Part shown: positions 21,147 through 31,500 of the stretch, piece by piece
Layout of the letters: each line of letters begins with the position of its first letter
Position numbering within the stretch: the stretch's first letter is position 1
Source: Halichondria panicea
Taxonomy: Eukaryota > Porifera > Demospongiae > Suberitida > Halichondriidae
Length of the DNA: 64,000 bases
Direction: 5' to 3'
Assembly (NCBI RefSeq): GCF_963675165.1
Contig: NC_087377.1
Span: forward strand, 2,820,978 to 2,884,977
Program-made: the position numbers and the translations under genes
Notes under the pieces: model-generated
The model's database searches: none
What the model was told of the DNA's origin: nothing
The model's input: only the letters and a program-made list of their open reading frames with translations

Positions 21147-24100
21147 TATGTATTATGTGTTTATGTTTCTACATGATGTCCAGTTACTGAAAGTCTACAA
21201 TGAAACCATGTCCAGCTATCAGCATCTGTTACTGTTCCTACCGTTATATTAACCTCTGTACCCTGACCTCTGACCTCTCAAGCTCGTGTACTATACATAA
21301 TTATACAGTGCATACATTTACGGCATCTTTCCCTTTTGTATACTCCCTAGAAGAATTGTGTACTGTACATGATTATGAAGTTACACCTCAGTTACTGTTT
21401 CTTTCAACTTTGTGTTGGCTAAGCTAGCTATCACCTCCATCATTATTATTTGTCATTCCCTTTGCAGCTCGAAGCTAAATGGTGGTGTACTGCACATATT
21501 TAAAGCCTAGTATTATACAAGGTGTGAAGCGTAGTAAGCTTCTTTTGTTCCAAGGTTGACAGTTATTGACTAGCCTTTTCTGAAGCATATCCATCAAATG
21601 TCCAATTTCGAAAATTTGAGCTTAGATATTCTGGTTGGTCAATTATACTGATAACAGTCCCTCCCTAGTCCCCCTCCCACACACACACACACTCATAACT
21701 GTTTATACAGTCTCTTCTAGTCCCCCTCCCACACTCTCACACACACGCACTCATAACTGTTTATACAGTCTCTTCTAGTCCCCCTCCCACACACACACAC
21801 GCACTCATAACTGTTTATACAGTCTCTTCTAGTCCCCCTCCCACACTCTCACACACACGCACTAGATAACTGTTTATACATGCACCCTCTGTCTCAGTCT
21901 CCCACTAGTCCCCCTCCCACACCCACACTCGTGCACTACATAACTGCTTATACACCCTTTTCCTCGGCAGATTGAGATGTCCTCTCTGTCCAAGGAAGCC
22001 CTTGAGCTATTGAAGCAGATCCCCTCAGGCTATGTGCCCCTCCCCCATCAAGTGGGCGGCCACAGACACATTGAGGGACGGCTAGGTGAGCCTGTGAGGG
22101 TGTGTGAGGTGTGATAGGGCTTGTCAAGATCTACAGAATTTATAGTTTATTGGTTGATTTTTAGTGAATTTATGGCTTCCCGAAAATAGCCAAATAAAGC
22201 CAGTGTACTAGTACACACATAACACGCACGCCACACCCATACCACACAATCCACCCACTCCACACACACACACACACACTCCACACCCACACAGGGTTCC
22301 TGAGACAGATTGGCCAACCTGACATACTCTACAAGCCAGTGCAGTCGATAAAAGGTAACAGAGAGCTTAACTTCTACGAGCACATTTACAACTCTGATGA
22401 CCCCAATTTGACCTCTGATATTCAAACTTTGAAGCAACTGATACCAAGGTTCTTTGGGCAAGAGGAGATTTGCGATCGCTATGGCGATGTCTGTGAGTGC
22501 TCTTGTAACTGTTAAGTATTACGTCATTTTTGTAGTATCAGGAGGTTGACAGAAGTAGGCCATACAGCCAGGTTAATGGGTCCCAAAGTCTCCATATCAT
22601 GTGTTTGGACCTATGTTAGCAGGCCACCCTCTATAATACAGCCAGGTTAATGGGCCTCAAAGTCTCCATAGCATGTGTTTGGACCTGTGTTAGCAGGCCA
22701 CCCTCTATAATACAGCCAGGTTAATGGGCACCAAAGTCTCCATAGCATGTGTTTGGACCTGTGTTAGCAGGCCACCCTCTATAATACAGCCAGGTTAATG
22801 GGCACCAAAGTCTCCATAGCATGTGTTTGGACCTGTGTTAGCAGGCCACCCTCTATAATACAGCCAGGTTAATGGGCACCAAAGTCTCCATAGCATGTGT
22901 TTGGACCTGTGTTAGCAGGCCACCCTCTATAATACAGCCAGGTTAATGGGCACCAAAGTCTCCATAGCATGTGTTTGGACCTGTGTTAGCAGGCCACCCT
23001 CTATAATACAGCCAGGTTAATGGGCACCAAAGTCTCCATAGCATGTGTTTGGACCTGTGTTAGCAGGCCACCCTCTATAATACAGCCAGGTTAATGGGCA
23101 CCAAAGTCTCCATAGCATGTGTTTGGACCTGTGTTAGCAGGCCACCCTCTATAATACAGCCAGGTTAATGGGCACCAAAGTCTCCATAGCATGTGTTTGG
23201 ACCTGTGTTAGCAGGCCACCCTCTATAATACAGCCAGGTTAATGGGCCTCAAAGTCTCCATACCATGTGTTTGGACCTGTGTTAGCAGGCCACCCTCTAT
23301 AATACAGCCAGGTTAATGGGCACCAAAGTCTCCATAGCATGTGTTTGGACCTGTGTTAGCAGGCCACCCTCTATAATACAGCCAGGTTAATGGGCACCAA
23401 AGTCTCCATAGCATGTGTTTGGACCTGTGTTAGCAGGCCACCCTCTATAATACAGCCAGGTTAATGGGCACCAAAGTCTCCATAGCATGTGTTTGGACCT
23501 GTGTTAGCAGGCCACCCTCTATAATACAGCCAGGTTAATGGGCACCAAAGTCTCCATAGCATGTGTTTGGACCTGTGTTAGCAGGCCACCCTCTATAATA
23601 CAGCCAGGTTAATGGGCACCAAAGTCTCCATAGCATGTGTTTGGACCTGTGTTAGCAGGCCACCCTCTATAATACAGCCAGGTTAATGGGCACCAAAGTC
23701 TCCATAGCATGTGTTTGGACCTGTGTTAGCAGGCCACCCTCTATAATACAGCCAGGTTAATGGGCACCAAAGTCTCCATAGCATGTGTTTGGACCTGTGT
23801 TAGCAGGCCACCCTCTATAATACAGCCAGGTTAATGGGCCTCAAAGTCTCCATACCATGTGTTTGGACCTGTGTTAGCAGGCCACCCTCTATAATACAGC
23901 CAGGTTAATGGGCACCAAAGTCTCCATACCATGTGTTTGGACCTGTGTTAGCAGGCCACCCTCTATAATACAGCCAGGTTAATGGCCCCCAAAGTCTCCA
24001 TAGCATGTGTTTGGACCTGTGTTAGCAGGCCACCCTCTATAATACAGCCAGGTTAATGGGCACCAAAGTCTCCATACCATGTGTTTGGACCTGTGTTAGC

Positions 24101-25143
24101 AGGCCACCCTCTATAATACAGCCAGGTTAATGGCCCCCAAAGTCTCCATAGCATGTGTTTGGACCTGTGTTAGCAGGCCACCCTCTATAATACAGCAACT
24201 GTTGGTTAACTGCTACATTGTATGTACATGTATGTAGCCACTGCATTCAATTTATAAAGATCACTGCTGCTGAATTAATGCATTATTTACAAAGGTCATA
24301 CACGTAGCTTCATCGGTGTGTCTCATACATTTATTATTATTTATAGCCCATGGTATTTTGTCAAACACAGCCATGCTTACATGCATCTCCCCTGTATCTC
24401 TGCAGCTCCCTACATTATGCTGGAGGACATTGCCAGCCGGTTCAGCAAACCTTGCATCATGGACATTAAGGTACTACACACATTAGGGTACTGCACACAT
24501 TAGGGTACTGCACACATTAAGGTTCTGCACACATTAGGGTACTGCACACATTAAGGTACTGCACACATTAGGGTACTGCACACATTAAGGTACTGCACAC
24601 ATTAGGGTACTGCACACATTAGGGTACTGCACACATTAGGGTACTACACACATTAGGGTACTACACACATTAAGGTACTGCACACATTAGGGTACTGCAC
24701 ACATTAGGGTACTACACACATTAGGGTACTGCACACATTAAGGTACTGCACACATTAAGGTACTGCACACATTAAGGTACATTCTGCACACATGTTGCAC
24801 TCCCATGTGGTTATGGTACATAGCTTTAATTCCCCACCTGATAGCCATCAGTGCAGTCATGCGTCAATTCATTATTAAGCTCTCAAAGCTCTCGTTATTT
24901 TGTCTACAAGGTTTATGTATCAGTTGAATAGGTGGAGGATGTACAATCTGTATACTCACAGGAAGATAATTAGCACAGTCTATATAGTGACAGGAAGATT
25001 TGTATGCTTTCTAATTCCAGAAGCCAGTGCTATTCGTAGATTAGAGAGTGCTTGTGCGGATCTGGATGATCTCTAATACATGTACTGAAACATTTTTGTT
25101 GAATTCGCCACCAATGCAATCAGCATGCCGGTTTAGTTACTCC

Positions 25144-25193
<50 letters not shown>

Positions 25194-28100
25194 CTATCCT
25201 CCTTACATACGCCCACACACACACAGGTTGGTAAGAGGGTGTACGATGACTTTGCTGAGCAGACGAAAATCGACAGAGAAGTGAAGAAATTTCCACAACA
25301 ACAAATCATTGGATTCAGAATTATCGGAATGAGAGTAAGTTAATTATAATACACCCGATAATTACCAGTGCCTGTTGCATGGGTAGGGTTCAGGGTTCAG
25401 GGTTCAGCGGAGTAGAGCACCTTCAGACAGTCGTACATGTAACTTAAAGTATGATTTCAATATTTCCAAATGCTTAGCATACGATCACAATAATTATAGC
25501 CGGCCTAAGTTCTTGGTAACGTGGCTGTATTGGTGCACTGGTTTGGACTCAAGCTTAACTGGGACCCCGGTTACTGGCTAGGACTCTAGCTTGCACTTAG
25601 TTTCATGAGACTCCATCTGCGTACTGGTTGGAAGATCGGGACGTGCGCCCAGTGTGCATAATTATATGCATAATTATATGCCCCATATTCACATGATGCC
25701 GCCATTGTGCAGGTGCTCAGAGGAGATGACTACGTGTACTTCAACAAAGAATTCGGGCGGAGTAGGACAGTGGATACAACGCTACCTTGTAAGTCACATG
25801 ACTATAACCACTGTATATAGATCATATAAACATGTACATGTGTATTACTACAACGTTGGTTTTGCAAATAAAACCCATAGAAAATTTAATTCGATCTTTT
25901 AATTATGTTTGATGCTCACAAAATTGGAGAAATACGGTACTACCGTATACAATGCTACACTGTACTGAATGTACGCCAACATGTATGTTGTTATTAGAAC
26001 TGAAAATTGTTTTATGTAGCTGTTGGGGAGTTCTTTTTCGATGGTGCTGGTATCCGTGACGATGTGATCCATGCTCTGATTGGTCGACTGCAGCAGTATC
26101 GGGAGTGGGTGGAGTCTCAGAAGAGCTTTAAAATGTTTGCCACGTCTATACTGATTGTGTATGAAGGTAAGGCAAAGTACAATGTATATGAATTATTGTG
26201 TATGTTTAATAATTATAATTATACTGTGTTTCTGAAGTTGGGAGCTTGTCTATTAATTGTGGTGTCCCTATAAGCAGGCCACCCTCTATAATACAGCCAG
26301 GTTAATGGGCTCCAAAGTCTCCATAGCATGTGTTTGGACCTGTGTTAGCAGGCCACCCTCTATAATACAGCCAGGTTAATGGGCCCCAAAGTCTCTCCAT
26401 AGCATGTGTTTGGACCTGTGTTAGCAGGCCACCCTCTATAATACAGCCAGGTTAATGGGCCCCAAAGTCTCCATAGCATGTGTTTGGACCTGTGTTAGCA
26501 GGCCACCCTCTACAATACAGCCAGGTTAATGGTCCCCAAAGTCTCTCCATAGCATGTGTTTGGACCTGTGTTAGCAGGCCACCCTCTATAATACAGCCAG
26601 GTTAATGGGCCCCAAAGTCTCCATAGCATGTGTTTGGACCTGTGTTAGCAGGCCACCCTCTATAATACAGCCAGGTTAATGGGCCCCAAAGTCTCCATAG
26701 CATGTGTTTGGACCTGTGTTAGCAGGCCACCCTCTATAATACAGCCAGGTTAATGGGCCCCAAAATCTCTCCATAGCATGTGTTTGGACCTGTGTTAGCA
26801 GGCCACCCTCTATAATACAGCCAGGTTAATGGGCCCCAAGGTCTCCATAGCATGTGTTTGGACCTGTGTTAGCAGGCCACCCTCTATAATACAGCCAGAT
26901 TAATGGGCCCCAAAGTCTCCATAGCATGTGTTTGGACCTGTGTTAGCAGGCCACCCTCTATAATACAGCCAGGTTAATGGGCCCCAAAATCTCTCCATAG
27001 CATGTGTTTGGACCTGTGTTAGCAGGCCACCCTCTATAATACAGCCAGGTTAATGGGCCCCAAGGTCTCCATAGCATGTGTTTGGACCTGTGTTAGCAGG
27101 CCACCCTCTATAATACAGCCAGGTTAATGGGCCCCAAAATCTCTCCATAGCATGTGTTTGGACCTGTGTTAGCAGGCCACCCTCTATAATACAGCCAGGT
27201 TAATGGGCCCCAAGGTCTCCATAGCATGTGTTTGGACCTGTGTTAGCAGGCCACCCTCTATAATACAGCCAGGTTAATGGGCCCCAAAATCTCTCCATAG
27301 TATGTGTTTGGACCTGTGTTAGCAGGCCACCCTGTATAATACAGCCAGGTTAATGGGCCCCAAGGTCTCCATAGCATGTGTTTGGACCTGTGTTAGCAGG
27401 CCACCCTCTATAATACAGCCAGGTTAATGGGCCTCAAAATCTCTCCATAGTATGTGTTTAGGAGGTCCGACACGTGTGCCTCAATTAGGCTGGTGTTTGG
27501 TCTCGTGCAATAATAACTTTACTGTTAAATTTTGTACCTAATATAGAGGTAGTCGAATTTGCAAAATAATGCTTTGTTCTCGAGTTATGCCTAGTTTTGC
27601 TTACTTGGAGTGCCATTGCAGACTTTTCAGAAGAGCACGTAGCCAAACTTGTTTACCGAGTGTTGCTACTCTACTTAATAGTTAGCTCTGCACTAGAACG
27701 CTAGCTATTGGTAGCTGCAAGAGTGAGAAGAGAGCTACAAGGCTCTGCTGATGCAGCCATTAATTTTAGACTTGAGCTTTTGGCATCGATCGTTTTTAAC
27801 AACAGTCATGGTCGATCATTACCACCCACTCTTTGAGTTTGCATGCAGCAAAATTGCAAAAATGTTCACCATGATATAATGTGTGTATTAAAGCTATTAG
27901 TAGCTTTATGTTATGTAGCTTTGGCATCTCCACCGAGGCATCAGCACCCGCGGTGATAGACAGATTTCACTTTCACCATAGACTGTTATGTCTACAATTT
28001 AAATGCAATTCTGTACAAAACGTAAACAATTTATTGTGAGCCTCTTTTGTTTTCAAATTCACAATCAATAATAATAATTGTATATCTTTCTCTTGCTCAG

Positions 28101-28261
28101 GAGACATGTCCAGGTCATGTGACTCTGTACACGATCTACTCGACGTTCGATTGGTCGATTTCGCTCACGTCTACAACCGTGACTCGTCAGAAGATGGGCC
28201 GGACGAAAATTTCTTGTTTGGACTTAAGAGTTTTATTTCTCATCTTCATCAGTTGAAGTAG
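19045..28261 (+). CDS. IPMK: Inositol polyphosphate multikinase (IPMK), 9 exons, 456 aa
   Basis: Exons: 19045-19440, 19669-19773, 21971-22085, 22295-22492, 24406-24470, 25227-25334, 25713-25788, 26020-26166, 28101-28261. All introns are GT-AG and all phases agree; the sum is 1371 nt. The first ~170 residues are a Ser/Thr-rich, acidic extension. The kinase part starts at PLPHQVGGH, followed by GFLRQ and NRELNFYEHIY. The inositol-binding motif PxxxDxKxG is PCIMDIKVG (residues 287-295). SILIVYEG (about 397-404) and the metal-binding DFAH (423-426) complete the ATP-grasp kinase. The YD.FA..KI.....K(F/Y)P and GRS.T..T segments favour IPMK over IP6K or IP3K. IPMK phosphorylates InsP3/InsP4 to InsP5 and can make PIP3, largely in the nucleus. 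The long linker of human IPMK between VYEG and DFAH is absent. Introns 2, 3, 4, 5 and 8 contain minisatellites. Confidence 0.92.
19858..20175. repeat. Minisatellite (74-bp family), IPMK intron 2
   Basis: About five units with core CATAGCATGTGTTTGGACCT plus GTGTTAGCAGGCCACCCTCT. The first three units are a 50-bp short form lacking the ACAGCCAGGTTAATGGGC segment; the later ones are 74-76 bp. It ends CAGCCACTGTTACGG, similar to two other arrays. Confidence 0.95.
20628..20705. repeat. CTTCCTTACTATGCCCCT tandem repeat, about four copies
   Basis: An 18-bp unit repeats with one-base variation in IPMK intron 2. The apparent Leu/Pro open frames across it are repeat translations. Confidence 0.85.
21114..21146. 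repeat. (AAT)n microsatellite
   Basis: About eleven AAT triplets in IPMK intron 2. Confidence 0.9.
21661..21965. repeat. 54-58-bp VNTR, five copies, IPMK intron 2
   Basis: Units of CTAGTCCCCCTCCCACAC, a CA/TC run and CTCATAACTGTTTATACAGT repeat up to the exon 3 acceptor. Each unit ends in a pyrimidine-rich tract and ACAG, so it resembles a copied 3' splice-site region. Confidence 0.85.
22562..24196. repeat. Minisatellite (74-bp family), about 22 copies, IPMK intron 4
   Basis: A strict 74-bp period (for example CATAGC at 22741 and 22815). Variants are GGGCACC, GGGCCTC and GGCCCCC, and ATAGC/ATACC. High identity between units indicates recent homogenisation. It ends CAGCAACTGTTGG. Confidence 0.97.
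24471..24783. repeat. 17-bp tandem repeat of a 5' splice site, IPMK intron 5
   Basis: About 18 units of GTACTGCACACATTAGG or ...AAG start exactly at the exon 5 donor. The exon end ACATTAAG plus intron GTACT is itself the repeat phase. Many units therefore recreate ACATTAAG|GTACTG, an exact copy of the real junction. Confidence 0.9.
25146..25190. repeat. (CA)n microsatellite, IPMK intron 5
   Basis: CA run about 35-80 bp upstream of the exon 6 acceptor. Confidence 0.9.
26271..27462. repeat. Minisatellite (74/76-bp family) with higher-order structure, IPMK intron 8
   Basis: About 16 units. In the second half, units with CAAAATCTCTCC (76 bp) alternate with CAAGGTCTCC (74 bp), forming a 150-bp two-unit repeat. 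The left flank (TTGTGGTGTCCCTATAAGCA) is shared with the inverted array at 33731-34066. Confidence 0.95.
27463..28100. other. Rest of IPMK intron 8, nothing recognised
   Basis: AT-rich intron sequence up to the TCTTGCTCAG acceptor of the last exon. No repeat or conserved frame seen. Confidence 0.5.
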
Positions 28262-28587
28262 CTATACCTATTGTATAGGAGTGTTTTAGATTTGTACCCT
28301 GTACCTTGTACCCTGACCTCACTTGAAATGTCCACCCACGCATTCTGTCAGAGTTTAGTGATTTAGTTTTGTTTCAATGTTAATTCAATTCAAATAATTT
28401 CTCAAGATGGAATGAAATTGTCTATTATAATTATAATAATTATTATTCAATAAGTACGTATACCAGTACGTAAAATTATTCAGTACATAAAATTAATAAA
28501 CAATTAATGATGAGATAATAATTATAACATTAAGTCACATAATTATATACAAAACAAATAAATTAATTTATATAATCATTACGTGTG

Positions 28588-31500
28588 CTACACATTGGTC
28601 ATGCTGCCCATGCTCATGCTAATTGGGCGTCTTTTGGGTGCATTAAAGTTCATTTGGCAGTCACGTGATACGGCCCGTGTCATGTGATTGGCTCCGACAG
28701 ATACATTGTGAGATGACATCGTGGTCATGTGGTTGCCATGGGATGCAGTGCGTGATATCTGCGTGTGATGTGAGGGTGGTGGGTGCGGCTCCGCCATCGG
28801 GTCAAAGTCCAGATTATCAGCTGACATGGAGATCACCTGCGCGCAAAAAAGTTATAATTATAATGATACCACATAGCGCGTTACTGTTTGAAAAAATGTT
28901 GTTTTATAATTATTTTTATAATAATTATTATTAATTTTGAGCTCTAAATAATTATTAATTTTATTCGTACATTGTACATAGCTCAGAATGGTGACGTAGA
29001 ACATGGTGTATTACGCATTAAATAAGAATAATAATTTCACAGCTTTAATTTATGGATCAATTAACATTCTGATACGAAAATAATAAACCTATATATAATT
29101 ATAACCACAATTATTTTTGTACCTGTTTCCTACGTTGTATGTAGGAAGAGAAATGATCGTACTGAGGGGCGTGGCCTTGTGAGAGGGCATGGCCAGATGA
29201 GTGGGGGTGGTCTGGAGGGTAGATTCCTCTCGGCAAACTAGTACCTCTATGACGATAGGTGGGCGTGACAGGGGGTGGGTATCCTGTGGGGCATTGTGGA
29301 ATGATTATTGGTAAATTTATAATTAAACAACTTAATTTGATACTCACCTCTGGGACTTGACAATCCTGTTTGACTGGTTAGGTAACTGGACTGACTGGTA
29401 GACCGTACTCTGGGAGGCAGTTGAGTGGAGTGGTTGGGAAGGTGGGCGGGGACTGTGCTACGACGAGGCAAATTCCGTGGTCGATGGCGACTACTAGAAA
29501 ATACCGACCCTGCTCTGAAGCGACCACCGGCTGTAGTTGGGTGTGGCTCCGGGTTACCAAGCCCCTCCTCTTGATATGTAGCTAGCTGCGACTGAGTTCG
29601 GTAGTCATGCTGAACAGGTTCCAAACCCGTTTGACCAGTTTTCGTGTCCAAAGTGACAGGGACTGCGTTGGAGAGGATGGACGGCATAGAGTGTGTGAGA
29701 GAGTGGTAGCCGGCACTCGTTTCCGAGACTGAGGAGCCGGGAGTACCTGTGTGTGGGTGGGTGTGTGTTGTGTGAGGGTGTGATGATATGAGAGCTTTCA
29801 AATGACTACCATAACGACTAGCCCAGAAAAATAATAAACCAAGGTTGTACATTACAATCATCCTACCTGGTGCTTGGTAGCTGGAATGAGGAACCTCCCC
29901 ACTGGTTCTAATATGTGTCCTGTGTGTGTGTGTGTGTGTGAGGTGTGATGTGTGGTAAACTATACTATACTAGCTGAACATAATACACTGAACATCATAC
30001 ATACGTTTTATACAACACCACATGTACATAACTATATTATTATATCCTTCTCCATTACATACCCTTGTGAATAGTTGGAGTCACTCGAGTATCGTAGCCT
30101 CTTCCCTGGGGACACGTTGCCATTGGGTACGACGCCCACAGGTGCCTGTATCGTCATGGAAACACCGTCCTTGCAGCTCTTGAGCAGTTGCTTGAGAATC
30201 GATGGTTTCATATTTAATGTCTGCTTACCCATCACCTGTGTGAAAGAAGTAATATCACAACTTGCATGTACTGTGCCAGGAGTGTATAATTATTGCAATT
30301 TCAGAGAAAATTAAAAAGAAGCCTTTAAATACATGCATGCTTTTTTCATGGCTCATGCTAGACTGTCTCTGTATCTGTATATGTATATACAGGCTTGCAG
30401 CCTTTGTTTTTTGTGTGCAATAAGGTTTGGGAAAAGAACATAATGATCAATTTTTCACAAATAAGATAGCTATACTGAAACAGTTACAGTGTTGACAGTG
30501 ACACGTACGTACATGTAAAAAATAGAATGCCTTTGACAAACATGCAAATGTCTGTTTTAACGCATGTGTACACAAGCCGCTGCTATACATCATTACCAGG
30601 TACCAGTTAGCCTATCTTGATAACTATAGGGATGGTATAATTAATGTAGATTACGGACTATTACTCCAGAGGGACTTTCCCCACACACCACACACCACAC
30701 ACTACACACACACTGACGTACCTGCACAATCTCATCGCCCGGTTTGATGGTGCCGGCCGCCTGTGCCTCACGGTCCACTGCACTCACAAACACTCTCATC
30801 TCGTAGCTGAAACCAAACGACTTCTTACCAGGAATACGAACCTCCTGGAGGGGGGGATTATTATAAATAATATTCTCTCTTTTGTTGTTAGTAAGAGCTA
30901 GACTATCCGTGCCTCAAACACTGTAACAGACTTGCAAACAAGGCCAACCACTCATGAACCTATCAGTACAACAATGGCTACCCCCGAAGAAAGAAGGCCA
31001 ACTGCAATAATAAAGGACAGGTCTAAAAAATGAACAGTTTGTATACAAAACAACCCTCAACAAAGACCACAACCCACCCACACGCACTCCCCACACACAC
31101 CTGGGGCAATGGTTTCTGTAGTGTAGCAGTCCGTCTGATCATCACGTCCACCGACACTTGATCACATGACCTGATAATCTCAAGAGCCTCTTTCTTTGTA
31201 ACACTGCGCAAGTCATAGCTCCCAATGAACTGCAGACGATCACCAGCTCTGTGAGGGTGTGAGGGTGTGATAATAATTATGGGTACCATTGGATTCGTCT
31301 CATTGAGAGCTTTCAAATGACTACCGTAACGATAACTGTATACGTATACAACTTTTGTACTTATAAATAAATAAAAATTATGAAAACATTTTTTCTTACA
31401 ATAGAACTTTGTGAGCTGGCATGTTCTCTATCACTTCGGACACAACGATCGACTGGTCACCATGGTAACAGTCTGAGCCTCCGTCCACAGAGAAACCCCA

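Noticed and set aside
22562-24196. CRISPR-like regular array
   Set aside because: The whole 74-bp unit is repeated with no unique spacers, lies in an animal intron, and no cas gene is present.
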